15,461 nt of DNA from CAZESH01 sp964514665 (lineage in GTDB: Bacteria > Bacillota > Bacilli > Paenibacillales > KCTC-25726): the NCBI GenBank assembly GCA_964514665.1, contig CAZESH010000076.1, forward strand, positions 1 to 15,461. The letters run 5' to 3'. Both the position numbers and the translations under genes were made by a program. Positions 7,680 through 14,506 of the stretch are shown one piece after another (within the stretch, counting starts at the first letter, position 1; every line of letters begins with the position of its first letter). A model generated the notes under the pieces. It had not been told where the DNA came from. It ran no database searches and was given only the letters and a program-made list of their open reading frames with translations.

Positions 7680-8453
7680 TCACACCTCCGTTTTTGGGCT
7701 TGTTATGAATCGTTCTGACGCTTCCAATCCTTCGGAAATAAAGATGCGGTTTTCAGCAATCGGCTTGCTTAACGCTTTAATTGTTTCACTGATATGTTTG
7801 AGTTCCACGGATTTATCATGGATTTCCTCGTGATTCTCTTTTAAACTGCTGATGTTTTTATGAATCCGATGGAAGGATTGCTCTGTTTCCTCTAATTCCG
7901 CTTTGCCTTTCTTCGACTCGTCCAAGCCAAGTTTTGCCGTTTGACCAAGCAGATCAATCTCCTTCGTAATTTTATGAACGATGCTTTCGACATTTTTTGA
8001 TGAATTATTGCTGCTTTCCGCTAATTTTCTCACTTCTGTAGCCACTACATTAAATCCGAGTCCATGCTCGCCGGCCCGCGCCGCTTCAATGGCGGCATTA
8101 AGGGATAACAATTTGGTTTGTGCAGCGATCTCCTGCAACACACTAATGATCTTCATAATATCCTTCGATAAATTCTTTAGCATGTTCATTCTTTGCTGCA
8201 TTTCTTCGGCACGAGCATCAATCCGGTTCATTTGTTCAACGAGTTCATTCATCCGATCTTCACCTTGAACCGCCAACTGCTCAGTCTCATTGGAGAACTC
8301 TCGCACACTTACGATTCGATTCAATACGTCAAAGGCATGATTCGATATATGCTTTGAGGTGTCCACTAAGGTTTGAATCTGTTTTTGTTGATCGATCATG
8401 GTGACTTTAGCTTTTTTAATTTGCTCTGCCGCATGGCTTATTTCAATTGACAT
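7680..8453 (-). CDS. soluble methyl-accepting chemotaxis-like signalling protein
   Basis: A 257-residue, mostly coiled-coil protein with the chemoreceptor hairpin tip at about residues 108-146: EIAAQTKLLSLNAAIEAARA, then GEHGLGFNVVATEVRKLAE. This is the part that binds the CheA kinase and CheW. There is no transmembrane segment or recognised N-terminal sensor domain; residues 1-100 are helical heptad-like sequence. It is therefore a cytoplasmic signalling module that may sense through a partner. The ATG at 8453 is chosen because AGGAG lies 8 nt upstream; the codon before it is TTG. It is the first gene of the redox operon and is coupled to the flavoprotein gene. A CRP/FNR-like site with an extended -10 lies about 75 bp upstream. 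Chemotaxis or regulation of a dedicated kinase are both possible. Confidence 0.85.
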   Translation of the reverse strand: MSIEISHAAEQIKKAKVTMIDQQKQIQTLVDTSKHISNHAFDVLNRIVSVREFSNETEQLAVQGEDRMNELVEQMNRIDARAEEMQQRMNMLKNLSKDIMKIISVLQEIAAQTKLLSLNAAIEAARAGEHGLGFNVVATEVRKLAESSNNSSKNVESIVHKITKEIDLLGQTAKLGLDESKKGKAELEETEQSFHRIHKNISSLKENHEEIHDKSVELKHISETIKALSKPIAENRIFISEGLEASERFITSPKTEV

Positions 8454-8880
8454 CAAATCAACTCCTACTAATAAATCGCTGCATGAGATTTCTCTAATTT
8501 ACCATAGCATGGTCAACGAATAATCTTCTGTAAGTTAGCTTACATTTGATTTCATTGCTTTTAAATTCCTTCTTGTCTGCTGGTCTTATGTGCCGTGCCG
8601 TGCCGTTGGTTTGCTTAACGTTGTTAAACCAAGCCTTTCATTGAGGACATATTTCAGTCAACAGACAACAAGAACTTGTGATGGATTTCACCGCACATAA
8701 TGAGTCAACTACAACCCTTTCTTTCTGGATCGAAACGTTTCACAAATATCATCATTCTATTGAAAGCAAGGCTTGAAATCAAGAAAAGGATGCTCTTAAT
8801 AGTAGAAGTGATGAAAATCTTTGTCTGGTGGTTTGAATTATATAGTATAATTTTGTTGACGCTTCACGTTTTGCCAGGGG
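8454..8880. other. 427-bp intergenic region between divergent units
   Basis: No convincing gene here. It holds the minus-strand promoter and palindrome at 8501-8544; a triple direct repeat of TGCCG (8591-8605); and an interrupted inverted repeat, TTGGTTTGCTTAAC (8606-8619) against GTTAAACCAA (8623-8632), with no T-run. A TATAAT at 8846-8851 has only a weak -35 (TTGTCT, 19-nt spacer) and may drive the HD-GYP gene on the plus strand. A 69-codon frame from 8700 has no ribosome binding site and runs into that gene. Confidence 0.6.
8501..8544 (-). promoter_or_regulatory. operon promoter with CRP/FNR-type palindrome
   Basis: A perfect palindrome, TGTAAGTTAGCTTACA, lies at 8529-8544. On the minus strand, 22 nt separate it from TATGGT (8506-8501), which is preceded by TGC and so forms an extended -10 (TGnTATGGT). 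There is no good -35 at 17 nt, as expected for an activator-dependent class II promoter. It would drive the chemoreceptor-flavoprotein-HD-GYP operon. This copy shares the motif and its downstream GAA with the sites near 527 and 3573. Confidence 0.6.
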
Positions 8881-10155
8881 GTGACGACCATTCAAAAGCA
8901 TATCCATAGACGCCTTCTTATCAGACTTCTCATCGGTTCGGTCCTGTTGTCCCTCTTATTCGGGACCGTCGTCTATTTCCTGGAAATGGAGAAAATCGAC
9001 AGAAATGTGATTGAACTTGCCTCTCAGGAATCCGGACAGATTATTTCCGACTTTAAGAATGCCCCAAACCCCGGTGACCACGTTTTTTTGCAAAATCTTG
9101 AAATGAAAAGCGAAGAGCTGGTGCTCAATCACTTCATCGTGGTGGAAATGTATGACGGCGACAAAGGGAAAATATTAGAGAAGGTTCGCTCTGACAAAGA
9201 TGCCGTGGAGAACGTATTGAAGCGGTATTCCCATCAATTTCCAACGAATTTCAAACCGCTCTACAATAAGTTTTATATCGATAAGGTGCTGTATTTGCAG
9301 GTGATCGTGCCTATTATGGACAACGCTCGCTTGCATGGATATTTCGAGGGTGTCTATCAGGTGGACAATGCCACGATGAGTGATATTTATGGAAAAATCA
9401 CTTGGTCGTTATCCCAGACGGTTGCCGTTGTTTTTCTGACCACCATCATGCTGTATCCGATCATCATGGCTTTGAATCGGGATCTGGTGAAGCAATCTCA
9501 GGAATTGTTGAGCGCTAACATCGATTTGCTTGAAGTGTTGGGTGGAGCTGTTGCCAAGAGAGACAGCGACACGAACGTGCATAATTACCGGGTCACCATA
9601 TATGCGGTAAAATTGGCGGAAGCATCAAAGCTTGATGCGGATGAGATCAAAAATTTGATCAAAGGCGCGTTTCTGCATGATGTAGGGAAAATTGGCATTT
9701 CGGATCAAATTCTGCTCAAACCGGGCAAGCTGAATGACGATGAGATGAAAGAAATGCGAAAGCATGTGCGTCATGGTGTCGACATCGTCAAAAAATCCGG
9801 GTGGCTGAAGAGTGCGTTTGATGTGGTGGAATATCACCATGAAAAATATGACGGCAGCGGGTATCTAAAAGGGATTCGCGGGTATGAAATTCCGGTTGCG
9901 GCGCGGATTTTTGCGATTGCAGACGTTTTTGACGCGCTTACGTCCAGAAGGCCTTACAAGGAACCGTTTTCTTTCGGGAAGACAATGGAAATATTGCGAG
10001 AGGGAAAAGGCGCGCATTTCGATCCGGAATTGATCGACAGCTTTGAGCGAATCGCCGAGGAACTTTATACGGAAGTCAATGCCGCCAGCGAGGAAAAGAT
10101 TGAGGATATTTTCAAAATGATGATCAAGAAGTATTTTTTCGATCAGCCGAATTAA
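8881..10155 (+). CDS. membrane-anchored HD-GYP domain protein
   Basis: A protein of about 424 residues. TM1 is at about 13-33, an extracytoplasmic sensor region of about 140 residues follows (35-172), and TM2 is at about 180-198. A cytoplasmic HD-GYP domain occupies 212-395. Metal and catalytic residues are present: His234 in NVHNYRV, HD at 266-267 in FLHDVGKIG, His295, HHEKYDGSGY (319-328) and Asp348 in IADVFDALTSRRPYK. The GYP triplet reads GYL (Pro replaced by Leu at 329), a known kind of variation that need not abolish activity. It probably hydrolyses c-di-GMP in response to an external signal. The start is uncertain: GTG at 8881 overlaps the purine-rich AGGGGGTGA, while ATT at 8890 stands 8 nt after GGGGG, so a rare ATT start or a GTG start with poor spacing must be used. 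Confidence 0.87.
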   Translation: MTTIQKHIHRRLLIRLLIGSVLLSLLFGTVVYFLEMEKIDRNVIELASQESGQIISDFKNAPNPGDHVFLQNLEMKSEELVLNHFIVVEMYDGDKGKILEKVRSDKDAVENVLKRYSHQFPTNFKPLYNKFYIDKVLYLQVIVPIMDNARLHGYFEGVYQVDNATMSDIYGKITWSLSQTVAVVFLTTIMLYPIIMALNRDLVKQSQELLSANIDLLEVLGGAVAKRDSDTNVHNYRVTIYAVKLAEASKLDADEIKNLIKGAFLHDVGKIGISDQILLKPGKLNDDEMKEMRKHVRHGVDIVKKSGWLKSAFDVVEYHHEKYDGSGYLKGIRGYEIPVAARIFAIADVFDALTSRRPYKEPFSFGKTMEILREGKGAHFDPELIDSFERIAEELYTEVNAASEEKIEDIFKMMIKKYFFDQPN

Positions 10156-10200
10156 TCAACGGCGTCATAAGAGATAGGCGCACCTGCAGCATTTAACTAT

Positions 10201-10236
10201 CAGTGCCCCGAAGCTTTTTAGACTATCGGGGCACTG
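10201..10236. terminator. strong hairpin between convergent genes
   Basis: CAGTGCCCCGA (10201-10211) pairs perfectly with TCGGGGCACTG (10226-10236) across a 14-nt loop that contains CTTTTTAG. It lies between the stop codons of the HD-GYP gene (plus, 10155) and the small protein gene (minus, 10318), so it probably works as a bidirectional terminator. Neither side has a good T-run, so it may act as an RNA 3'-end stabiliser instead. Confidence 0.55.
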
Positions 10237-10317
10237 CGCATTTGAACGAGCGCGTGAACACTCGGCCTGTACAATTTACTTGGATGGTTTATCTTCAAAT
10301 TCTTGGATACTTATCCT

Positions 10318-10515
10318 TTAATCCTCCAACCCAACAATTTTAATGATTCTAGATCGGGGAATGTTCGTGAATACAATGTTCCCGTTTAAATTAAGGCGTT
10401 TTATTCTAATGGTTGTGCTGGTAATCCTGGTCACTGCTCCATTACGAACAATGGTTCTGCCAACTGCATTTCTATAAAGAACACCGACGCAGTCTTTTAC
10501 CTCAATATCATTCAT
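10318..10515 (-). CDS. small conserved-looking protein of unknown function
   Basis: A 65-residue protein that I do not recognise. The ribosome binding site is excellent (AAAGGAGGG, 8 nt before ATG 10515), which is the main reason to call it real. The sequence alternates beta-prone stretches (VGVLYRNAVGRTIV, AVTRITSTTIRIKRL, GNIVFTNIPRSRIIKIVG) and ends with the acidic LED. It is basic, has no cysteine except Cys9, and has no signal peptide or membrane segment. The pattern suggests a small beta-barrel (SH3- or Sm-like) that might bind nucleic acid, but that is only a guess from composition. It stands alone: convergent with the HD-GYP gene and divergent from the fluoride-riboswitch unit. Confidence 0.6.
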   Translation of the reverse strand: MNDIEVKDCVGVLYRNAVGRTIVRNGAVTRITSTTIRIKRLNLNGNIVFTNIPRSRIIKIVGLED

Positions 10516-10649
10516 TTTCTTGTCCCTCCTTTCTGCTCTATCATATGATTCTTTTGAGTAAAGGGTATCGGCTTATAAGATTCTAATATGATTTTGTATA
10601 ACCAAGACATATTTTCCCCTGCCCCGGAGTATGATGAATTAGGATTAAA

Positions 10650-10699
10650 AGGCGATTGAGTTCGCCAAAACCGCCTCATAGGCTGATGACTCCTACCGG
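10650..10699 (+). promoter_or_regulatory. fluoride riboswitch (crcB RNA motif)
   Basis: The aptamer matches the known fluoride riboswitch. P1 is GGCG (10651-10654) with CGCC (10663-10666). Then come AAAACC, a second stem GCCT/AGGC (10673-10676 with 10680-10683), and the conserved TGATGACTCCTAC (10684-10696). The P1 loop GAGT (10658-10661) can pair with ACTC (10689-10692), giving the family's pseudoknot. A TATGAT at 10630-10635 could be the -10, which would start the RNA just before the aptamer; the -35 is poor. Fluoride binding would stabilise the pseudoknot and keep the overlapping terminator from forming, switching on the DUF190 gene. Confidence 0.92.
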
Positions 10700-10728
10700 A
10701 TACACCCTCTCCGGTAGGAGTCATTTTT
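10687..10728 (+). terminator. riboswitch expression-platform terminator
   Basis: TGACTCCTACCGG (10687-10699) pairs perfectly with CCGGTAGGAGTCA (10711-10723) over an 11-nt loop, followed by TTTTT. The 5' arm reuses the 3' end of the fluoride aptamer, including the strand needed for the pseudoknot, so the two structures exclude each other. The gene it controls starts 49 bp downstream at 10777. Confidence 0.9.
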
Positions 10729-10776
10729 ACGGACTTGCTGAATCGTGGACAAATTAGCAAGATAAGGGGGAATTTC

Positions 10777-11412
10777 ATGCTGCACCTGCTTCAAGTCATT
10801 GTGGGCGAATTCCAAACCAACCGCAAAAACAATAAGACATTGCACCGAAACATTTGGAAACTACTTTTAAAACAAGGATTCATGAACACGACAATGGTAC
10901 GTTCTGAGCTTGGCATTGGTGAAAAAAGTGATTTTCGAAGCCAAACAGCCGAAACCGTGCAATTTGACAATCTTCCCATTATTATCGAAACAACGGCCAG
11001 CGGGTATCGGATTAAACAGGTAATTCCCCATATTAAAGGACAAATGGGGAACGGGTGCCTTATTACTGTACCTGGTTATAATCTTTTCAAGGATCCATTG
11101 ACTGTCAAAGACACCGATTTCCTTCTGTTGAAGATTTATTTGTTTGAAAAAAATCACTTGTTCAAACCCGCCTTGCATTACAAAATTATCCGCCTCTTTG
11201 GCGATCATCGCTTAATTTGGACCAGCGCCGTACGGGGATTAAAAATGCCGGTCAAGAAAAAAGAACATTTCTTTTCCATGCATCCAACCCCCATTATCAT
11301 TGAATCTATAGTCCCCGCAAATATACTTAACGAACTTATTCCCAAATTAAAGGAGATCGTTCAAGATGGAGTTGTAATTGCAATGCCCATTCATGTCTTT
11401 GTTCGACAGTAA
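10777..11412 (+). CDS. tandem DUF190 (PII-like) protein under fluoride riboswitch control
   Basis: A 211-residue soluble protein built from two DUF190-like units. DUF190 proteins have a PII (GlnB)-like ferredoxin fold and often sit beside CrcB/Fluc fluoride channel genes. Unit 1 (about 3-101) has LLQVIVGE, NKTLHRNIWKLLLKQGF and LPIIIETT. Unit 2 (about 115-208) has LLLKIYLFEKN, ALHYKIIRLFG, WTSAVRGLKMP and TPIIIESIVPANILNELIPKL. Both units thus repeat the order strand, helix, RG/RSEL loop, PIIIE strand, helix, GxxI/V strand. The canonical DUF190 is a single unit of about 100-110 residues, so this is a duplication or fusion. The start at ATG 10777 has AAGGGGGAA upstream. There is no crcB or other fluoride exporter gene in the window, and the next gene is convergent 13 bp away. 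It probably senses or modulates the fluoride response; the biochemical function is unknown. Confidence 0.78.
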   Translation: MLHLLQVIVGEFQTNRKNNKTLHRNIWKLLLKQGFMNTTMVRSELGIGEKSDFRSQTAETVQFDNLPIIIETTASGYRIKQVIPHIKGQMGNGCLITVPGYNLFKDPLTVKDTDFLLLKIYLFEKNHLFKPALHYKIIRLFGDHRLIWTSAVRGLKMPVKKKEHFFSMHPTPIIIESIVPANILNELIPKLKEIVQDGVVIAMPIHVFVRQ

Positions 11413-11425
11413 TAACCTTCAGTTC

Positions 11426-12316
11426 TCACACGAACCTGGAAGGCGGAATCTTGTAGTATTTCTTAAACGCTTTTGAGAAGCTGAACGGATCCGGGTACCC
11501 CAGCAGGCCGGCGATTTGCTGAACCGAATATTTCCGCTGATAAATATAATCGCGGGCGCGGTTCATTTTGATCTGATAGACGTATTGGCCCGGTGTGACG
11601 CCCAGCGCTTTTCTGAAATAGGTGATGAAATATTTCTCAGACATGCCGGCCACGGCGGCTAGCTCGCATATACGAACTGGACGCTCAAGGTTATCGTGGA
11701 TGTGCCGGAAAACCGGCTGCAGAATCGCCAGACATGCGGACGTCTGCCCGCGTCCCTCCCCCCGCTTTGATTCGAAGGTCCCGGTGTAGGCGCCGCTGCT
11801 GCATAATTCGATGATTTTCGCCATTGCGATTGTGAGGCATCCTTTCAGGTAAAGCCGCGTTCCCGATTGGCCCGCGCGGGCTTGATCGCGTAGGCACGCT
11901 TCCCGAAACATGGCGTATTCCCCTCGGATCAACTTTTCCGGAATGACCCCGGCCAATTTGAAATCGTCCAAAATGCGCAGCTGATGCTCGAGCGCAAAAT
12001 CGAAATGGACGTATATAAAGCTGCAGCCCTCCACTTCCGTCGTGGCCGTGTAGGTGATATCCGGATAAAAAAACACGACGTCACCCGGTTCCGCAATGAA
12101 CTGGGAATGGCCGATCGTGAGGATGATCCGTCCGCTTTGGATAAACCAAAGATCGTAATCGTGATGGGCCTTGTTCTCGATCCAGAGTGAATCGTGAACA
12201 TCCTCCCGGAAGGAATTCAAGCGCAAAGAGATATGCTCGGACAATTCATGAAACAGATGCAGTCTTTTATCCATGCCGGTTATACTCCATTCTAATGGCA
12301 AAATACTTTTTGACAT
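11426..12316 (-). CDS. AraC family transcriptional regulator
   Basis: A 296-residue regulator. The N-terminal half is a cupin-like sugar-binding domain, with the beta-barrel motif FIAEPGDVVFFYPDITYTA broken here as AEPGDVVFFYPDITY, then IYVHFDF. The C-terminal AraC/XylS double helix-turn-helix lies at about 200-296, with VRICELAAVAGMSEKYFITY and the second helix pair up to GYPDPFSFSKAFKKYYKIPP. It is divergent from the GH4 gene, with 78 bp between the starts, so it most likely controls that gene in response to a sugar. The upstream ATG 12316 has a weak ribosome binding site; ATG 12274 (MDKRLHLFHEL) has GGAG 10 nt upstream and is a reasonable alternative, giving 282 residues. The length is typical either way. 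Confidence 0.88.
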   Translation of the reverse strand: MSKSILPLEWSITGMDKRLHLFHELSEHISLRLNSFREDVHDSLWIENKAHHDYDLWFIQSGRIILTIGHSQFIAEPGDVVFFYPDITYTATTEVEGCSFIYVHFDFALEHQLRILDDFKLAGVIPEKLIRGEYAMFREACLRDQARAGQSGTRLYLKGCLTIAMAKIIELCSSGAYTGTFESKRGEGRGQTSACLAILQPVFRHIHDNLERPVRICELAAVAGMSEKYFITYFRKALGVTPGQYVYQIKMNRARDYIYQRKYSVQQIAGLLGYPDPFSFSKAFKKYYKIPPSRFV

Positions 12317-12394
12317 GATACGGATACTCTCTCATATTCCGCAGCTCCCCCACTTCACTATAATGGAGATATATCCAGTAGGGAGGCGAAAAGC
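12317..12394. promoter_or_regulatory. divergent AraC/GH4 promoter region
   Basis: A 78-bp spacer between divergent start codons. A perfect TATAAT (12359-12364) faces the GH4 gene, but the hexamer 17 nt upstream (ATTCCG) is a poor -35, which suits a promoter that depends on an AraC-type activator. GGGAGG precedes ATG 12395. No clear repeat or CcpA cre box was found here. Confidence 0.5.
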
Positions 12395-13783
12395 ATGAGT
12401 GGCGTGAATGTGCAGCATCCGAAAGTGGCGGTTATTGGAGCAGGCAGTTTGTTTTTCGGCAGGCAGTCGATTTGGCAGATGGTTCACTCGAGTTATCTGA
12501 ATCAAGGCACACTGGCTTTGGTGGACACGAACGAAGAGAAGCTGGAGAAAATGGTCAAGCTTGCCAAGATGGTGGCAGAGGCGAACGGAGTCAAGCTGAT
12601 AATAGAAGGCTCGACTGACCGCAGGGAAGTTCTGCCGGGTGCCGATTTCGTCGTATTGAGTTTCGCTGACAGTACGGTAAAATACCGCGGCATCGACTGC
12701 GGGGTTTCCGAAAAATATGGCATTCGCATGTGCTCTGGCGATACAATTGGTCCGGGCGGAATTTTCCGTGCGATGCGGGAACTTCCGGCGATCATGGAAT
12801 GCGTGCATGACATCGAAGCGATCTGTCCGGACGCTTGGGTTATTAACTACATAAACCCGTCAACGGTGAATGGAATAGCCATCGGCCGCTATGCGCCGAA
12901 GCTGAAGAGCTTTGCTTTGTGCGACTCTCACCATATGCCCCACAAGAAGATTGAATATGCCATTCGTGCCGGGATCGTTGCCGATAAAAAAGAATATACG
13001 GAAGAGATCGATCGAAAATTCGATTTTCGCGTCGCCGGTGTCAACCACTTTACCTGGCTGCTTAAGGCTGATTATGAAAGCCGGAACGTTATACCGCTCA
13101 TCGGCGAATCGCTTTTGCGATCGGCGGAGACTGCAACCCTTGGCGGAGATACGGGAGCGAAAGCCCTCCACAACGATGCGATCGGTTATGAGTTATACCA
13201 TATTTTCGGCTATGTCCCGACCTGTATTGCGCATACGAAGGAATACGTCCGGTATTGGCAGGGCCTTGGCAAAACGAAGGACTCCATTCCCCCACTCTCC
13301 ATATGGGAGACGGAGGATCGGTATAAGCGCCATGAGTCGATGTGGAACCAAGTCGACAATTTCATTGCCGGTAAAACTCCAATTACCGAATACATGTCCT
13401 CATTGGGCCCCGACCATGCGACGGACATTATCGAGAACATGGTTGGCGGGCTGGGTAAACCGTTTTTCATCAACACGTTCAATCGCGGCGCCGTAACCAA
13501 CATGAGCGACGATGCATTTCTGGAGCTGCTTTGCCAGGTCGATATGGAAGGCGTCAGGCCGCTTCAGGTTGGAGAAATGCCCCGAGGGATCCGCGGCATG
13601 CAGGAACTGGTGCTCGACACGCATGAATTGACTGCGGAAGCAGTCGTCGAGCGGAACTTTGAAAAGCTGCGGAGAGCGATGCTGACCGATCCCCTGGTTA
13701 ACTCCATTTCCGACGCCGATGCGATCATCCGTGAGATACTTGAGCTGGAGAAGGATATCATTCCGAATTACTGGTACGAATAG
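12395..13783 (+). CDS. glycoside hydrolase family 4 (alpha-galactosidase/galacturonidase-like)
   Basis: A 462-residue GH4 enzyme. The family cleaves glycosides by NAD+- and Mn2+-dependent oxidation-elimination in the cytoplasm. The NAD-binding Rossmann start is VAVIGAGSLFFGRQ (residues 11-24). Also visible are CSGDTIGPGGIFRAMRELP (113-131), NYINPSTVNG (151-160), the metal ligand Cys176 in ALCDSHHMP, and His218 in VAGVNHFTW, with the catalytic-region Asn-Pro motif intact. The absence of a clear phosphate-binding signature and the overall look favour the alpha-galactosidase/galacturonidase branch over 6-phospho-glucosidases, but substrate cannot be fixed by eye. The start ATG has GGGAGG 9 nt upstream. 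It is divergent from the AraC gene and convergent with the hydroxyacid dehydrogenase remnant, forming a small carbohydrate locus. Confidence 0.87.
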   Translation: MSGVNVQHPKVAVIGAGSLFFGRQSIWQMVHSSYLNQGTLALVDTNEEKLEKMVKLAKMVAEANGVKLIIEGSTDRREVLPGADFVVLSFADSTVKYRGIDCGVSEKYGIRMCSGDTIGPGGIFRAMRELPAIMECVHDIEAICPDAWVINYINPSTVNGIAIGRYAPKLKSFALCDSHHMPHKKIEYAIRAGIVADKKEYTEEIDRKFDFRVAGVNHFTWLLKADYESRNVIPLIGESLLRSAETATLGGDTGAKALHNDAIGYELYHIFGYVPTCIAHTKEYVRYWQGLGKTKDSIPPLSIWETEDRYKRHESMWNQVDNFIAGKTPITEYMSSLGPDHATDIIENMVGGLGKPFFINTFNRGAVTNMSDDAFLELLCQVDMEGVRPLQVGEMPRGIRGMQELVLDTHELTAEAVVERNFEKLRRAMLTDPLVNSISDADAIIREILELEKDIIPNYWYE

Positions 13784-13802
13784 CGGATCGACGAGCCGGC
13801 CT

Positions 13803-14480
13803 CTAGGCCATAATGGCAGACGCTTCTTTGGTAATGCGCCACTTGAGTGGATCACCGTCCACAAAGCGCCGCAGCTCTTCCACCATATACTCCCCCATGC
13901 GCCTGCACCCCTTTGCTTGCGAACCGTCAACACAACATTGGGCAGCATAAACAGGGGCGATCCCGGCTCCGGAGGCTCCGGATCGGTTACGTCCAAAGAC
14001 ACGATTCCCACAGTGCTGCCGTAGGTGCCGGGCATTTCCTCCGCCCATTCCTTCAAGGGAGGAAATGCTGCGTCCTGTTTGCTCCTTTGTACAATTTGCC
14101 AGCCGCATTTCAAGCAGAACAAGATTTGCGACAACGTATAGACTGCCACCGGCAGGGCGTTGGCCGCGTAAGCACTCGTAATCGGAATATTGCGGCGCCA
14201 GAAAGCATCGGTTACCAGAGGCTTTACCGATCCTGCTCCGTAAAAGACGGCTTTCAAGCGCGGAGCAGCTTCCATGAAGCGCTCATCCAGTACTGGCCCG
14301 CCCCATCCTGAGAAAACAACGTCCGTATCATGCAGCAGTTCCAGATGGTCTAATATCGTTTGTCCGGCGTGCGGCGGCGCCTCAATCCGCACCATTTTCG
14401 ATCTGCTCCCTTACCGAAGCGGTATAGACATACTCGTAACCGTATTCGTTCAATAAATAAAGTCCTTGCAGCATTCTCAT
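13803..14480 (-). pseudogene. D-isomer-specific 2-hydroxyacid dehydrogenase pseudogene
   Basis: Two ends of a 2-hydroxyacid dehydrogenase are present without the middle. From the start (ATG 14480 or 14474, with GGTGG upstream) the frame reads LYLLNEYGYEYVYTASVREQ and stops after about 35 codons. An extra A near 14390 shifts to a frame reading IEAPPHAGQTILDH, then APRLKAVFYGAGSVKPLVT, up to GSTVGIVSL. At that point, about 14000, the text jumps to DVTDPEPPEPGSPLFMLPNV. The GxGxxG NAD-binding fold and the catalytic Arg and Glu region, about 90-110 residues, are missing. Another shift near 13945 gives GEYMVEELRRFVDGDPLKW and the natural stop at 13803. It lies 26 bp downstream of the YesN-type regulator gene and was presumably co-transcribed with it. 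It cannot be an active dehydrogenase. A 331-codon frame that begins here continues antisense through the GH4 gene and is not meaningful. Confidence 0.85.
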
Positions 14481-14506
14481 TCTCCACCTTTCTTGGTGCT
14501 TGGCGC

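Noticed and set aside
8454..8880. Cyclic di-GMP riboswitch ahead of the HD-GYP gene
   Set aside because: No GEMM-type conserved core or paired stems were seen in this interval or before the other HD-GYP gene.
8700..8909. 69-codon frame upstream of the membrane HD-GYP gene
   Set aside because: No ribosome binding site, no recognisable sequence, and it overlaps the real gene in another frame.
10684..10723. CTGATGA next to a stable stem, suggesting a hammerhead ribozyme core
   Set aside because: There is no GAAA after the stem and no third stem. The same bases are explained fully by the fluoride riboswitch and its terminator.
13400..14395. 331-codon open frame on the minus strand
   Set aside because: Only its first third resembles a hydroxyacid dehydrogenase. 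The rest runs through the pseudogene junction and antisense to the intact GH4 gene.
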